NCBI GenBank assembly: GCA_963832875.1
Contig: CAWHWB010000013.1
Span: forward strand, 124,001-188,000
DNA from: AP-15 sp963832875
Lineage (GTDB): Bacteria; Pseudomonadota; Alphaproteobacteria; ATCC43930; CGMCC-115725
Length of the DNA: 64,000 nt
Reading direction: 5' to 3'
Shown here: one piece after another, positions 33,905 through 42,244 of the stretch
How the letters are laid out: the number at the start of each line of letters is the position of its first letter
Numbering within the stretch: the stretch's first letter is position 1
Notes under the pieces: model-generated
The model's database searches: none
What the model was told of the DNA's origin: nothing
Seen by the model: the letters and a program-made list of their open reading frames with translations, nothing else
Program-made: the position numbers and the translations under genes

Positions 33905-34831
33905 ATGGTTGAACCCGACACCCAGCGCGCCGAATTTTTCAAAGGGTTCAAGACCGAGCAGATCAAGACTTCAGGCGCCGCGATCAACACCGTTCACGGC
34001 GGCAACCGCGACGGTTCGCCGTTGCTTTTGCTGCATGGCATCCCGGAAACGCATGTGCTCTGGCGCGAGGTCGCGCCAAGGTTGGCGCGGGATTATTTTG
34101 TCGTGATGACGGATTTGCGCGGCTACGGCGACAGCGGCAAGCCCCCGGGAGGTGCGGACCACTTCGCGTATTCAAAACGGGCGATGGCGCAGGATCAAGT
34201 GGAAGTAATGAGGCATCTGGGATTTAAGAAATTCGCGCTCGTGGGGCATGACCGAGGCGGACGCGTGGCCCACCGCTTGGCTCTTGATTATTCCGAAGCG
34301 CTGACGAAGCTCGTCATTCTCGATATCGTGCCGACTTATCTGCTGTATCAGAACATCACGCAGGAGTTTGCCACGATTTTTTATCACTGGTTTCTGCTCG
34401 TTCAGCCAACTCCGTTTCCCGAAACCGTGGTCGAGAACAGCGCCGAATATTTTCTGAAATGCACTTTACTGTGGCTCGGCGGGAGCAAGCTCACGGACCC
34501 GTTGCCCGACTGGATCAGCCCCGCCGTGTTCCAGGAATATCTGCGCACATTTCGCCAGCCCGACACCATCCATGCGATTTGCGAGGATTATCGCGCGGCG
34601 GCCTCGATCGACCTCGTCCACGATAGGGCGGATCTCGGCAAAAAGATCGAGTGCCCGCTGCTCGTGTTGTGGTCGGAAAAAGGCCCGTTCCATCGCCTGT
34701 ACAACGTTTTGCAAGCCTGGCAAGAGCGCGCCGTCCAAGCGCAGGGCAGGTCGATGCCGACGGGCCATTTCTTACCGGAGCAAATGCCGCGGGAGTTGAC
34801 GCAAGAGATCGCAACGTTTTTGCGCGGCTAG
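33905..34831 (+). CDS. Haloacetate (fluoroacetate) dehalogenase-like alpha/beta hydrolase
   Basis: 308 residues. The nucleophile elbow is GHDRGGR, giving Asp116, Arg117 and Arg120, the nucleophile and carboxylate-binding arginines of haloacetate dehalogenase H-1. An acid in VILDIVPTY (Asp140), a halide-pocket YHWF pair (His161, Trp162), the EDYRAAASIDLVHD motif and a C-terminal GHFLPEQMP histidine all match that family. The enzyme should hydrolyse a carbon-halogen bond or epoxide next to a carboxylate. An epoxide-hydrolase role is the alternative. GC is lower than in adjacent genes. GGAGG lies just upstream of the ATG. Confidence 0.85.
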   Translation: MVEPDTQRAEFFKGFKTEQIKTSGAAINTVHGGNRDGSPLLLLHGIPETHVLWREVAPRLARDYFVVMTDLRGYGDSGKPPGGADHFAYSKRAMAQDQVEVMRHLGFKKFALVGHDRGGRVAHRLALDYSEALTKLVILDIVPTYLLYQNITQEFATIFYHWFLLVQPTPFPETVVENSAEYFLKCTLLWLGGSKLTDPLPDWISPAVFQEYLRTFRQPDTIHAICEDYRAAASIDLVHDRADLGKKIECPLLVLWSEKGPFHRLYNVLQAWQERAVQAQGRSMPTGHFLPEQMPRELTQEIATFLRG

Positions 34832-35027
34832 GGCCGGGCGGATCGATCGCGCGGCAGTAAGCTGTGAAAAAGAGCCGCACCAAAGCAAGGCAACCGGACT
34901 CAGGGGTCTGCCGAAGCTGCTTGCTGGACCGACCGCTAAAGACGTAGTTTTTTTGAAGAGCGCTGCTGCTGCCCGTCTATTCGCTTGTTCGCGGGCATCG
35001 CCGCACTGACGAAGAGGAGGAATGGCG

Positions 35028-35498
35028 ATGGCACGGTCGGCCTCGCGCCAATCTTCTGCTTTCGGAACACGGTTGGTTTTGGGATTTATCGCGGCGTTCA
35101 TAGCAACCTTGGTCTTTCACCAGATCGGGCTGCTGTTGCTGCATTACGCCGGGATGACGCCGAGCCTGCCCTATAACACGCGCCCGGTGCCGCCGTTCGG
35201 CGTGCCGCAGGTGATCTCGCTCGCCTTTTGGGGTGGGGTGTGGGGCATCGTCTTTGTGCTGGTCGAACGCGTTATCGCCCGCAGTCCCGGCGGCTACTGG
35301 ATTGGCGCGATCGTGTTCGGCGCGGTTTTTCCGACCGCCGTCTCGTGGTTCGTGGTGGCGCCGCTCAAAGGCCTGCCCGTCGGCTATGGCTTCCACTTTC
35401 CCGGCCTCTTGGTCGGGCCGATCGTCAATGGGCTATGGGGGCTGGGAACGGCGCTGTTTTTGTGCATGACACCGCGGCCGGTCCGGCGCGCCTGGTAG
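35028..35498 (+). CDS. Hypothetical four-helix membrane protein
   Basis: 156 residues with four hydrophobic helices, at about 15-40, 62-80, 90-110 and 124-146. I chose ATG 35028 because GAGGAGG ends seven bases before it; the in-frame ATG at 35022 sits too close to that site. Conserved-looking Pro/Gly loops (LPYNTRPVPPFGVPQ) lie between helices 1 and 2. It abuts the convergent dehydrogenase gene without a gap. Similar uncharacterised membrane proteins occur in Rhizobiales. No function can be given. Confidence 0.75.
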   Translation: MARSASRQSSAFGTRLVLGFIAAFIATLVFHQIGLLLLHYAGMTPSLPYNTRPVPPFGVPQVISLAFWGGVWGIVFVLVERVIARSPGGYWIGAIVFGAVFPTAVSWFVVAPLKGLPVGYGFHFPGLLVGPIVNGLWGLGTALFLCMTPRPVRRAW

Positions 35499-36560
35499 TC
35501 AGCGGATCGCGGCGGCGATCGCGGCGCCAAGGTCCTTCGTGCCGGCGTTGCCGCCGAGATCGGGGGTGCGGGTCCCGCCCTCGGCCAACACCTCGGCGAT
35601 CGCCCGCTCGACCGCAGCGGCGGCGGCGGTCTCGCCAAAATGCGCCAGCATCATCGCCCCGGACCAGATCTGGCCGATCGGATTGGCGATGCCGCGGCCG
35701 GCGATGTCGGGGGCGGAGCCGTGAACCGGCTCGAACATCGAGGGGTATTCCCGCTCGGGGTTAATGTTGCCCGAGGGCGCAATGCCAATCGAGCCGACCA
35801 CCGCGGGGCCCAGATCGCTGAGGATATCGCCGAATAAATTCGAGCCGACAACCACGTCGAACCAATCGGGATGGCGCACGAAATGCGCGGTCAGGATGTC
35901 GATGTGGTACTGGTCGGCCTTGATGTCGGGATAGTCGCGACCGATGGCGGCAAAGCGCTCGTCCCAGAACGGCATGGTGTGGATGATGCCGTTCGATTTG
36001 GTCGCAGACGTCACGTGCCGTTTGCGGGTGCGGGCGAGGTCGAAGGCGTAGCGCATGATCCGGTCGCAGCCGCGGCGGGTGAAGACCGATTCCTGCATCG
36101 CCATTTCATGCTCGCTGTCGGCGTAGAGCCGGCCGCCGATTTCCGAGTATTCGCCCTCGTTGTTCTCGCGCACGACATAGAAATCGATGTCGCCCGGCAT
36201 GCGGTCGCGCAACGGCGACTGCACTCCGGCCAGGAGCCGCACCGGGCGCAGGTTGACATATTGGTGAAAGCCGCGGCGCAGCGGGATCAAAAGGCCCCAC
36301 AATGAGACATGGTCGGGCACACCCGGATGGCCGACCGCGCCGAGATAGACGGCGTCGTAGAGCCGCAGCCGGTCGAGCCCGTCCTCGGGCATCATCCGCC
36401 CGGTCTCGGCATAGCGCCCGCAGCTCCAGTCGAATTCGGTCCAGCCGAGATCGAAGCCGTAGGTGCGAGCCGCCTTTTCCATCGCCGCCACTCCCTCGGG
36501 CATGACCTCGTGCCCGATGCCGTCACCGGCGATCACCGCCACCCGATAACCCTTCGCCAT
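35499..36560 (-). CDS. Tartrate / D-malate dehydrogenase-type isocitrate-isopropylmalate family enzyme
   Basis: 353-residue NAD- and metal-dependent beta-decarboxylating dehydrogenase. The segments GDGIGHEVMPEGV, MMPEDGLDRL, LGAVGHPGVPDHVSLWGLLIPLRR and YSEIGGRLY place it in the TtuC/DmlA group rather than LeuB. Metal ligands lie in SDLGPAVVGSIGIAPSGN, and FEPVHGSAPDIAG is the NAD site. It would oxidise tartrate, D-malate or a related hydroxy acid. The symbol is left open because these substrates cannot be told apart by eye. Confidence 0.88.
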   Translation of the reverse strand: MAKGYRVAVIAGDGIGHEVMPEGVAAMEKAARTYGFDLGWTEFDWSCGRYAETGRMMPEDGLDRLRLYDAVYLGAVGHPGVPDHVSLWGLLIPLRRGFHQYVNLRPVRLLAGVQSPLRDRMPGDIDFYVVRENNEGEYSEIGGRLYADSEHEMAMQESVFTRRGCDRIMRYAFDLARTRKRHVTSATKSNGIIHTMPFWDERFAAIGRDYPDIKADQYHIDILTAHFVRHPDWFDVVVGSNLFGDILSDLGPAVVGSIGIAPSGNINPEREYPSMFEPVHGSAPDIAGRGIANPIGQIWSGAMMLAHFGETAAAAAVERAIAEVLAEGGTRTPDLGGNAGTKDLGAAIAAAIR

Positions 36561-36588
36561 GCAATTCCCTCCGCCGCCAGTGCGGCTC

Positions 36589-37020
36589 TTACTTGTTCAT
36601 GTTCCAAATGTCGGTCGCGAGCCGCCAACGGCCGCCGATCCGGCGCCAGACGACGACGTATTTGCCGATGATCTGGTGCGGCGGTTGGGCTTTGGTTTCG
36701 AGAGTGACCGTGCCGATCTCGCGCGCCGCGCGCGGGCCGAGCGGGAGCACATTGACGGTCACGAGCTTGGCGTCGCCGAGCTGTTGCGCCGCCTGTTTCC
36801 AAAAGGCCTCGATGGCACTGCGGCCTTCGATCATGTCGTGGCCGGGCGGCAGCACATATGCGTCCTCGGCGTACATCGCCGCGACCGCGGCCGCGTCGCC
36901 TTTGTCGAGGGCGGCGGCCCATTCGTCGTTGAGCTTCTGGATCGTTGCCTTGCTCTGGGCCAGCGCTGGCCCGGCCAGCGAAACACCCAGGCACAAGGCC
37001 AACACTGCAATCCGTGGCAT
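36589..37020 (-). CDS. Secreted SnoaL-like / DUF4440 protein
   Basis: 143 residues. Residues 1-22 (MPRIAVLALCLGVSLAGPALAQ) form a Sec signal peptide with an A-x-A cleavage site. The mature domain has the NTF2-like pattern LNDEWAAALDKGDAAAVAAMYAEDAYVLPPGH, then IEAFWKQ and a C-terminal WRRIGGRWRLATDIWN strand. ATG 37020 is the start of the signal peptide, and longer in-frame versions spoil it. Such periplasmic NTF2-like proteins lack an assigned reaction. It lies between the TtuC-like and PhzF-like genes. Confidence 0.85.
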   Translation of the reverse strand: MPRIAVLALCLGVSLAGPALAQSKATIQKLNDEWAAALDKGDAAAVAAMYAEDAYVLPPGHDMIEGRSAIEAFWKQAAQQLGDAKLVTVNVLPLGPRAAREIGTVTLETKAQPPHQIIGKYVVVWRRIGGRWRLATDIWNMNK

Positions 37021-37077
37021 GGCGATCCCTCCGCGCATCCGCCCCATCCTCCCGCGCTTTGCCGCCACCGGCAATCG

Positions 37078-37863
37078 TCAGATTTCGATCGTGCCGGTCA
37101 GGTAGAGCACGGCGCGGCCGGCGATCGAGACCCGGTCGCCGTGGAGCATGCAGGAGAGGCTGGCGCCGCGGCGCGACAGCTGGCGCGCCTGGAGCCGGTC
37201 CTTGCCGAGCCGAGCGGCCCAGTAGGGGGTGAGCGTGCAATGCGCGGCGCCGGTGGCCGGGTCCTCGTCGATGCCAACCGCCGGAGCGAAGACGCGCGAG
37301 ACGAAATCGATGCCGCCCTCGCCGGGGGCGGTGACGATCAGCGCCGGGCGGTCGAGCCGCGCCACCGCCGCGAAGTCCGGGCGCAATGCGGCGATGGCGC
37401 CCGCCTCCTCGTAGACCGCGAGATAATAGCGCGCGGCCAGCATCGCGGCCGGAGCATGCCCGAGCGCCGCGGCGAGCCCCTGCGGCTGCGGGCAAGGGGC
37501 CGGCGGATAGGCCGGGAAATCGAGAGCGAGGAGGTCGCCGTCGCAAGTCACGGTCAGCTGCCCGGCTTTCTCGGTCTGAAACACGACCCGCTCGCGGGTC
37601 GGCGCGATAAAGCGGAAGATCGCATCGGCCGAGGCCAAGGTCGCATGGCCGCACAGCTCGACCTCGGTCGTGGGCGTGAACCAGCGCAGCCGCCAGCCCT
37701 CGCCCTCGGGGACGAAGAACGCGGTCTCCGACAGGTTGTTCTCGGCGGCGATTGCCTGCATCAGCGGGTCGGGCAGCCAGCGGTCGAGCGGACACACCGC
37801 CGCCGGATTGCCGGTGAACGGACCATCGGCAAAGGCGTCGATCTGGTAGAGAGGAATGCGCAT
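37078..37863 (-). CDS. PhzF-family isomerase/epimerase
   Basis: 261 residues with the duplicated PhzF fold. The N-terminal half has QIDAFADGPFTGNPAAVC and NNLSETAFF with catalytic Glu46. CGHATLASA and the second-half DEDPATGAAHCTLTPYW are the family's conserved loops. Related enzymes isomerise phenazine intermediates or other small acids. No phenazine gene is nearby, so the substrate is unknown. Confidence 0.9.
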   Translation of the reverse strand: MRIPLYQIDAFADGPFTGNPAAVCPLDRWLPDPLMQAIAAENNLSETAFFVPEGEGWRLRWFTPTTEVELCGHATLASADAIFRFIAPTRERVVFQTEKAGQLTVTCDGDLLALDFPAYPPAPCPQPQGLAAALGHAPAAMLAARYYLAVYEEAGAIAALRPDFAAVARLDRPALIVTAPGEGGIDFVSRVFAPAVGIDEDPATGAAHCTLTPYWAARLGKDRLQARQLSRRGASLSCMLHGDRVSIAGRAVLYLTGTIEI

Positions 37864-38318
37864 CAGCTCGGCCTGTGAGGTGCCTGCCGGTGGAGATCAA
37901 GCCACGATCGCCAAGAAAGAGGAAGGAGAATTGGCCGGTCGGGCCGAGCAAGCGTTAGATGGGACCGTAGTCGCAGTCTTCGGGCTCAGGCGATACGGGC
38001 GCATCCGAAAAATTGGCAACAACGGGACTTCGGTTCGCGCGCATCGGTCGGATCGGGCGAGCCAAACCCGCGACCAACCAATTGGAATTAAGGCGTAAAA
38101 TCGGCGCAACTATGGCGCCGGCGTGGCAAATTTCGGTCGGCTGACGCGATATTAACTCGTTGTCGCCATAGTGTTAACCTTAACTGTTTCCCCTTGACGC
38201 GCCGTCGAGCCAGGGCCTGCGTTGGGAATCGGCGGACAGCGACAGGGACGACCCGGCACGAAACCGGGCCCGAGCTTGCCAATGATTTCGGCCGACAGAG
38301 TCGAGGGAGGAAAAGCTC
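37864..38318 (+). other. Upstream region of the NHL-tannase-HupE genes
   Basis: 455 bases with no gene I can support. Contains the palindrome GTTAA-CC-TTAAC at 38173-38184 and a TTGACG at about 38194. The interval between this motif and the ATG at 38319 probably includes the promoter of the NHL gene. A second ATTAAC lies near 38152. Confidence 0.45.
38173..38184 (+). promoter_or_regulatory. Candidate operator GTTAA-N2-TTAAC upstream of the NHL gene
   Basis: Perfect five-base inverted repeat with a CC spacer. A similar TGTTAACC-TAAC sequence lies in front of the second tannase-family gene at 59874-59888. The shared motif upstream of two genes of related function suggests a common regulator; this is inference from sequence only. 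Confidence 0.35.
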
Positions 38319-39734
38319 ATGAACATCAGACGCTGTTTTACCGTCGGAGCGTCCGTCGCCGGAGCGCTGGTCGTAGTCATTCTCGCAACCGGTCTGTGGG
38401 AACCGCTTGCCAAAGCAGATCGGAGCGCGAGCGGTCCGACCTTTGCCGTCGATCCCTCCTGGCCCAAACCGCTGCCCGCTCCGGTCGGCAGCGACGGCGT
38501 GGCCCATCGGTGGGTCACCGGCGAGATCGCCGGAAGCTGCACGGATAAGTATGACGACGTCTATACTTTCAACCGCGGCTGGGAGGTCGGCGCCACGGTA
38601 GGTGGGGTTCTGCAAGGCAATGAATCGGGCGCCATCGACGGGCAGGACGCCACCGCATCGGCAATTCCGTCTCCGCCGGTCGTCGCCTACAACGGGGACG
38701 GCGACACCGTCGCTGGCTGGGGCAACCCGAGCCTGTTCCCGGTCTCCGACGTGGATGGCGGCTATGCCGACTACATGCCGCAGGGCGCGCATGGCTGCTT
38801 TGTCGATTATCAGGGCAATATCTGGCTAGGCGGCAACGGCGACGGGATCGTCCAAGAATACAATCCTCAGGCCGCCGAAACGCAAGGTGCGGCGGCCACC
38901 TATGTGATGCAGATCGGCATGAAGGGAAAGTGCGACGGGCCGCAGACCACCAGCAACCCGTTTAGCTCGTGCGGCGAGGCCGCCTCCTACAATTCCAGCC
39001 ACACGCTGTTGAACGAACCGGCCGATATCGCGGTCGATCCGAATGTCGGCCCGGTCAGCGGAACCCGGGGCGACATCTATATCGCCGACGGCTACGGCAA
39101 CCACCGCGTCGTCGTCTTCAACGCCGCCGGAATGTATGTCGGCCAATGGGGCACGGCCTGCTCGACCGACAGCGAAAGCTGCCCGGCGGGAACCTTTGGA
39201 GCCACCGGCGGCGGTCACCCGCATTGCGTCGTCCTCGGCAATGATGGTTTGGTCTATGTTTGCGATCGCCCCAATGATCGCATCCAGGTCTTCAAGAAGA
39301 CCTGCGCAGTCGCGTCAACGACGGCCGTTCCGCAGCCGGTGTGCCAGCCGGTCAGGATCATCGACATCAACGGGTTCAACACGGCGACCGCCGCCAACAA
39401 AGCGGCGATCCTGCTCGCCGGCACGCGGGCCTGCGACATGGATTTCTGGCCGAATGTCGACTACCTCGCGAGCAAAAGCCCCACCAGCCAAAAGAACATC
39501 GTCGATGTCGATCTCGGCAACGACAATACCTGGCTGCTGGACAAGGCGAGCGGTCTGGTGCTCGGTGCGCTCGGCGTCTGCGGTCTCGCCCCCTGCCCTG
39601 GGCACAGCGCCGGCGAGTTTGCTTTCGGCCATACCACGACCGTCAACTCGAAGGGCAATATCTACGTCGCCGAAACGATCACCGGACGGCGCATCCAGAA
39701 GTTCGTCCAGATGAGCGGCCAACAACAATATTAA
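38319..39734 (+). CDS. Secreted NHL-repeat beta-propeller protein
   Basis: 471 residues. An N-terminal signal or anchor helix (about 10-30) is followed by FAVDPSWPKPLP, a start seen in secreted NHL proteins. Repeats such as GCFVDYQGNIWLGGN, DIAVDPN, GDIYIADGYGNHRVVVFN and NDGLVYVCDRPNDRIQVFK are NHL blades; a C-terminal blade reads NSKGNIYVAETITGRRIQKF. Many cysteines suggest disulfides and a periplasmic or outer location. A strong GGGAGGAAAAG site precedes ATG 38319. It is followed after 46 bases by a tannase-family gene and may act with it. Confidence 0.87.
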   Translation: MNIRRCFTVGASVAGALVVVILATGLWEPLAKADRSASGPTFAVDPSWPKPLPAPVGSDGVAHRWVTGEIAGSCTDKYDDVYTFNRGWEVGATVGGVLQGNESGAIDGQDATASAIPSPPVVAYNGDGDTVAGWGNPSLFPVSDVDGGYADYMPQGAHGCFVDYQGNIWLGGNGDGIVQEYNPQAAETQGAAATYVMQIGMKGKCDGPQTTSNPFSSCGEAASYNSSHTLLNEPADIAVDPNVGPVSGTRGDIYIADGYGNHRVVVFNAAGMYVGQWGTACSTDSESCPAGTFGATGGGHPHCVVLGNDGLVYVCDRPNDRIQVFKKTCAVASTTAVPQPVCQPVRIIDINGFNTATAANKAAILLAGTRACDMDFWPNVDYLASKSPTSQKNIVDVDLGNDNTWLLDKASGLVLGALGVCGLAPCPGHSAGEFAFGHTTTVNSKGNIYVAETITGRRIQKFVQMSGQQQY

Positions 39735-39780
39735 AGTCGCCAACAATACTAGAATAAACGTACTATCCGGAGCAAACGCC

Positions 39781-42195
39781 ATGCGTATGTTCGTGCTCGC
39801 CCTTGCCGTCGCGCTGCTTGGCGGCGTCTCCGCTTCGTACGCCCAAAACATCAGCTGCAGCGGCGCGGTGGGCGGCGGTGCCACGGTGACCACCGTCAAC
39901 GGCAACGTCACCGTGCCCAGCGGCGCCTCCTGCACCCTCGAATTCGTCGAGGTCGCGGGAAACGTGACGGTGCAGCCGGGCGGCAGCCTGTTGATAACGG
40001 CGTATCTCGAGCCGTCGACGATCGGCGGCAATGTCACGGCCGCCAATTGCGTGTCGGCACTGCTCGAAGGCAACGTGACGGTAAAAGGCAATCTGCAAAT
40101 TTCGAATTGCACCGGAACGGCGGCGAACGGCTTCCAAGGCGCGGGCATTGTGCTTGGCGGCAATTTCCTATGCCTGAACAATGCCGGGCCGTGCGAAGCA
40201 TGGCTCGGTCAGATCGCCGGCAACGCTGCGGTCGAGAGCAACGGCGGCACCGCCTCCGATGTCAGCCTCAATACGATCGACGGAAATCTTCAGTGTCAAA
40301 ACAACACCGCGGCACCGACCCATAATCATGGTTACAACTGGGTCACTGGGAATGCACAAGGCCAGTGCGGAGCCGGATTTACCACGACGAGCACGTCGAT
40401 CGGCGTGCCGCCGAGTTCCGGGGTGGCGTGCGCTTCTCTGATGTCTCTCCCCGCATCGGCATTTCCGGTGCCGAACACGGTAATCACGTCCGCAACGGAC
40501 ACACCGGCCAGCGGAGCGCTACCCGAACGTTGCATAGTAGATGGCTACGTCAACCACCATGTCAGCCCCGTGGATGCTTGCTCGTACCAGGACGGATTTC
40601 AGGTGCAGCTGCCGTTGCCCACCGCGTGGAACGGCCGCTTTTTCATGCAGGGTGGCGGCGGGACGGAGGGCTCTGTCCCTGTTGCCACCGGAAGCAACTC
40701 CGGCAGCGCCGGAGCGAATTTCGGCATCACTAACGGTTACGCCGTCGCGAGCCAAGACGGCGGACATGAGAACAGCCAATTGTTGACATGCGGGACGATG
40801 AATACAAACGAGTTCTTCCTCGATCCGTTGGGTACCATTGATTTCGCCTACCAATCCATAGATGTCACCACGCTGACTGCGAAGTATCTGATCGCCGCCT
40901 ATTATGGCAGCGAGGCGGGTCACTCATACTGGGTCGGCTGCTCGACCGGCGGTCGGCAGGGCATGGTGATGTCGCAGAACTTCCCGCAATACTTCGATGG
41001 GATCGTGGACGGTGATCCGGTCTATGATCTCCAAGCTCTCCAGCTCAGCGAGATTTGGAGCATGGAGCAAATCTTAGACGTCTATGATACGGCGACACCG
41101 CCGCTGGTGCCTGCAACACCGGCATACGTTCCAGGACCTTCGCCGCAGGCAGCCGAACCAATCTTGTACCCGGCGTTTCCCGTGTCCGATCAGGCTCTCT
41201 TTGAGACAGCCCTTCTTCAAGCCTGTGATGCGCTCGATGGCGTCGCCGATGGCGTGATCGACAATTTGCCTGCGTGCAAGGCAATCTTCAACCCGGCCAC
41301 CGCCACCTACGTCTCCGGGAATGCGACTTATCCCTTGCAGTGTCCCGGCCCCAAGAACGCGACCTGTCTGTCTCGGGAACAGATCGCTGCGGTCGAGAAC
41401 ATAAACCAGGGGCCGGGGATCAAGGCGCCGGCCGGCGCGGTGGCCCCCGACTATGTTGACAATACCGCCGTAGGCTATGCATACGACGGTGGTTACATGA
41501 CGACGGTCGGGATCCCGGCGAGAGATATTGGCACGCCAGCCTCGCCCCCGGGCAATTTCGCCGCGGGAGACACTTCGTTTCCCTACGCGTTCATTACGCC
41601 GCCCGATCCCCCCTACTTCATTCTGGACTTCAACTTCGACACCGACGCGGGTTTGTTGAGGACCGCGACGCCGGTCGTGTCCTACTCGACCTCGCTCGAC
41701 ATCTCCAAATTCATCAACTATGGCCACAAAATCATCTGGTATCATGGCTTGAGTGATCCGGGACCTCCTGTGCTCGGCACCATCGTGTATTACAACGCCT
41801 TGGCGAACAAACAGGGCGGGCTTCAGGCGGCCCAGAACTTCTCCCGGCTGTACCCGGTGCCAAACATGGATCACTGCTCCGGCGGCGCCACGACCGACCA
41901 GTTCGACATGCTCACCCCGTTGACGAAATGGGTCGAGAGCGGCACCGCGCCGGGCCCGATTCCTGCGACTGGCGTGAACTTCACCTCGACTGTGTACCAG
42001 GTGGGTTTTGTTTCGGGTCCACCTGCAAATGCACCGACCATCCGCAGCCGGCCGCTTTGTCCCTACCCGCAGGAAGCGCGCTTCACCGGCAGTACGACGG
42101 TAGTAAACGGTGTGCCGCTGGCGACCAATCCGTCGGATCTCGCCAACGCTGCGAACTACAGCTGCATCATGCCGTCGCCCCCGTATTTGCAATAA
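39781..42195 (+). CDS. Tannase/feruloyl-esterase family protein with N-terminal beta-solenoid domain
   Basis: 804 residues. Signal peptide 1-22 (ends SASYAQ). Residues 23 to about 200 repeat short GNVTV-type strands (GNVTVPSGASCTLEFVEV, AGNVTVQPGGSL, IGGNVTAANC, EGNVTVKGNLQIS), like a bactofilin-type right-handed solenoid. The catalytic tannase domain follows, with nucleophile Ser388 in GCSTGGRQG, a CS-D-HC pattern whose Asp is in WYHGLSDPGPP, and His in PNMDHCSGG. The C-terminus LCPYPQEARFTG is typical. It should cleave aromatic or gallate-type esters in the periplasm or outside. The extra solenoid makes it about 230 residues longer than its paralogue at 59.9 kb. Confidence 0.87.
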   Translation: MRMFVLALAVALLGGVSASYAQNISCSGAVGGGATVTTVNGNVTVPSGASCTLEFVEVAGNVTVQPGGSLLITAYLEPSTIGGNVTAANCVSALLEGNVTVKGNLQISNCTGTAANGFQGAGIVLGGNFLCLNNAGPCEAWLGQIAGNAAVESNGGTASDVSLNTIDGNLQCQNNTAAPTHNHGYNWVTGNAQGQCGAGFTTTSTSIGVPPSSGVACASLMSLPASAFPVPNTVITSATDTPASGALPERCIVDGYVNHHVSPVDACSYQDGFQVQLPLPTAWNGRFFMQGGGGTEGSVPVATGSNSGSAGANFGITNGYAVASQDGGHENSQLLTCGTMNTNEFFLDPLGTIDFAYQSIDVTTLTAKYLIAAYYGSEAGHSYWVGCSTGGRQGMVMSQNFPQYFDGIVDGDPVYDLQALQLSEIWSMEQILDVYDTATPPLVPATPAYVPGPSPQAAEPILYPAFPVSDQALFETALLQACDALDGVADGVIDNLPACKAIFNPATATYVSGNATYPLQCPGPKNATCLSREQIAAVENINQGPGIKAPAGAVAPDYVDNTAVGYAYDGGYMTTVGIPARDIGTPASPPGNFAAGDTSFPYAFITPPDPPYFILDFNFDTDAGLLRTATPVVSYSTSLDISKFINYGHKIIWYHGLSDPGPPVLGTIVYYNALANKQGGLQAAQNFSRLYPVPNMDHCSGGATTDQFDMLTPLTKWVESGTAPGPIPATGVNFTSTVYQVGFVSGPPANAPTIRSRPLCPYPQEARFTGSTTVVNGVPLATNPSDLANAANYSCIMPSPPYLQ

Positions 42196-42244
42196 TCGGA
42201 CGATGGCGAGCCGGCCGCTGTTGTCGGTACCGGAGTAATCGACG

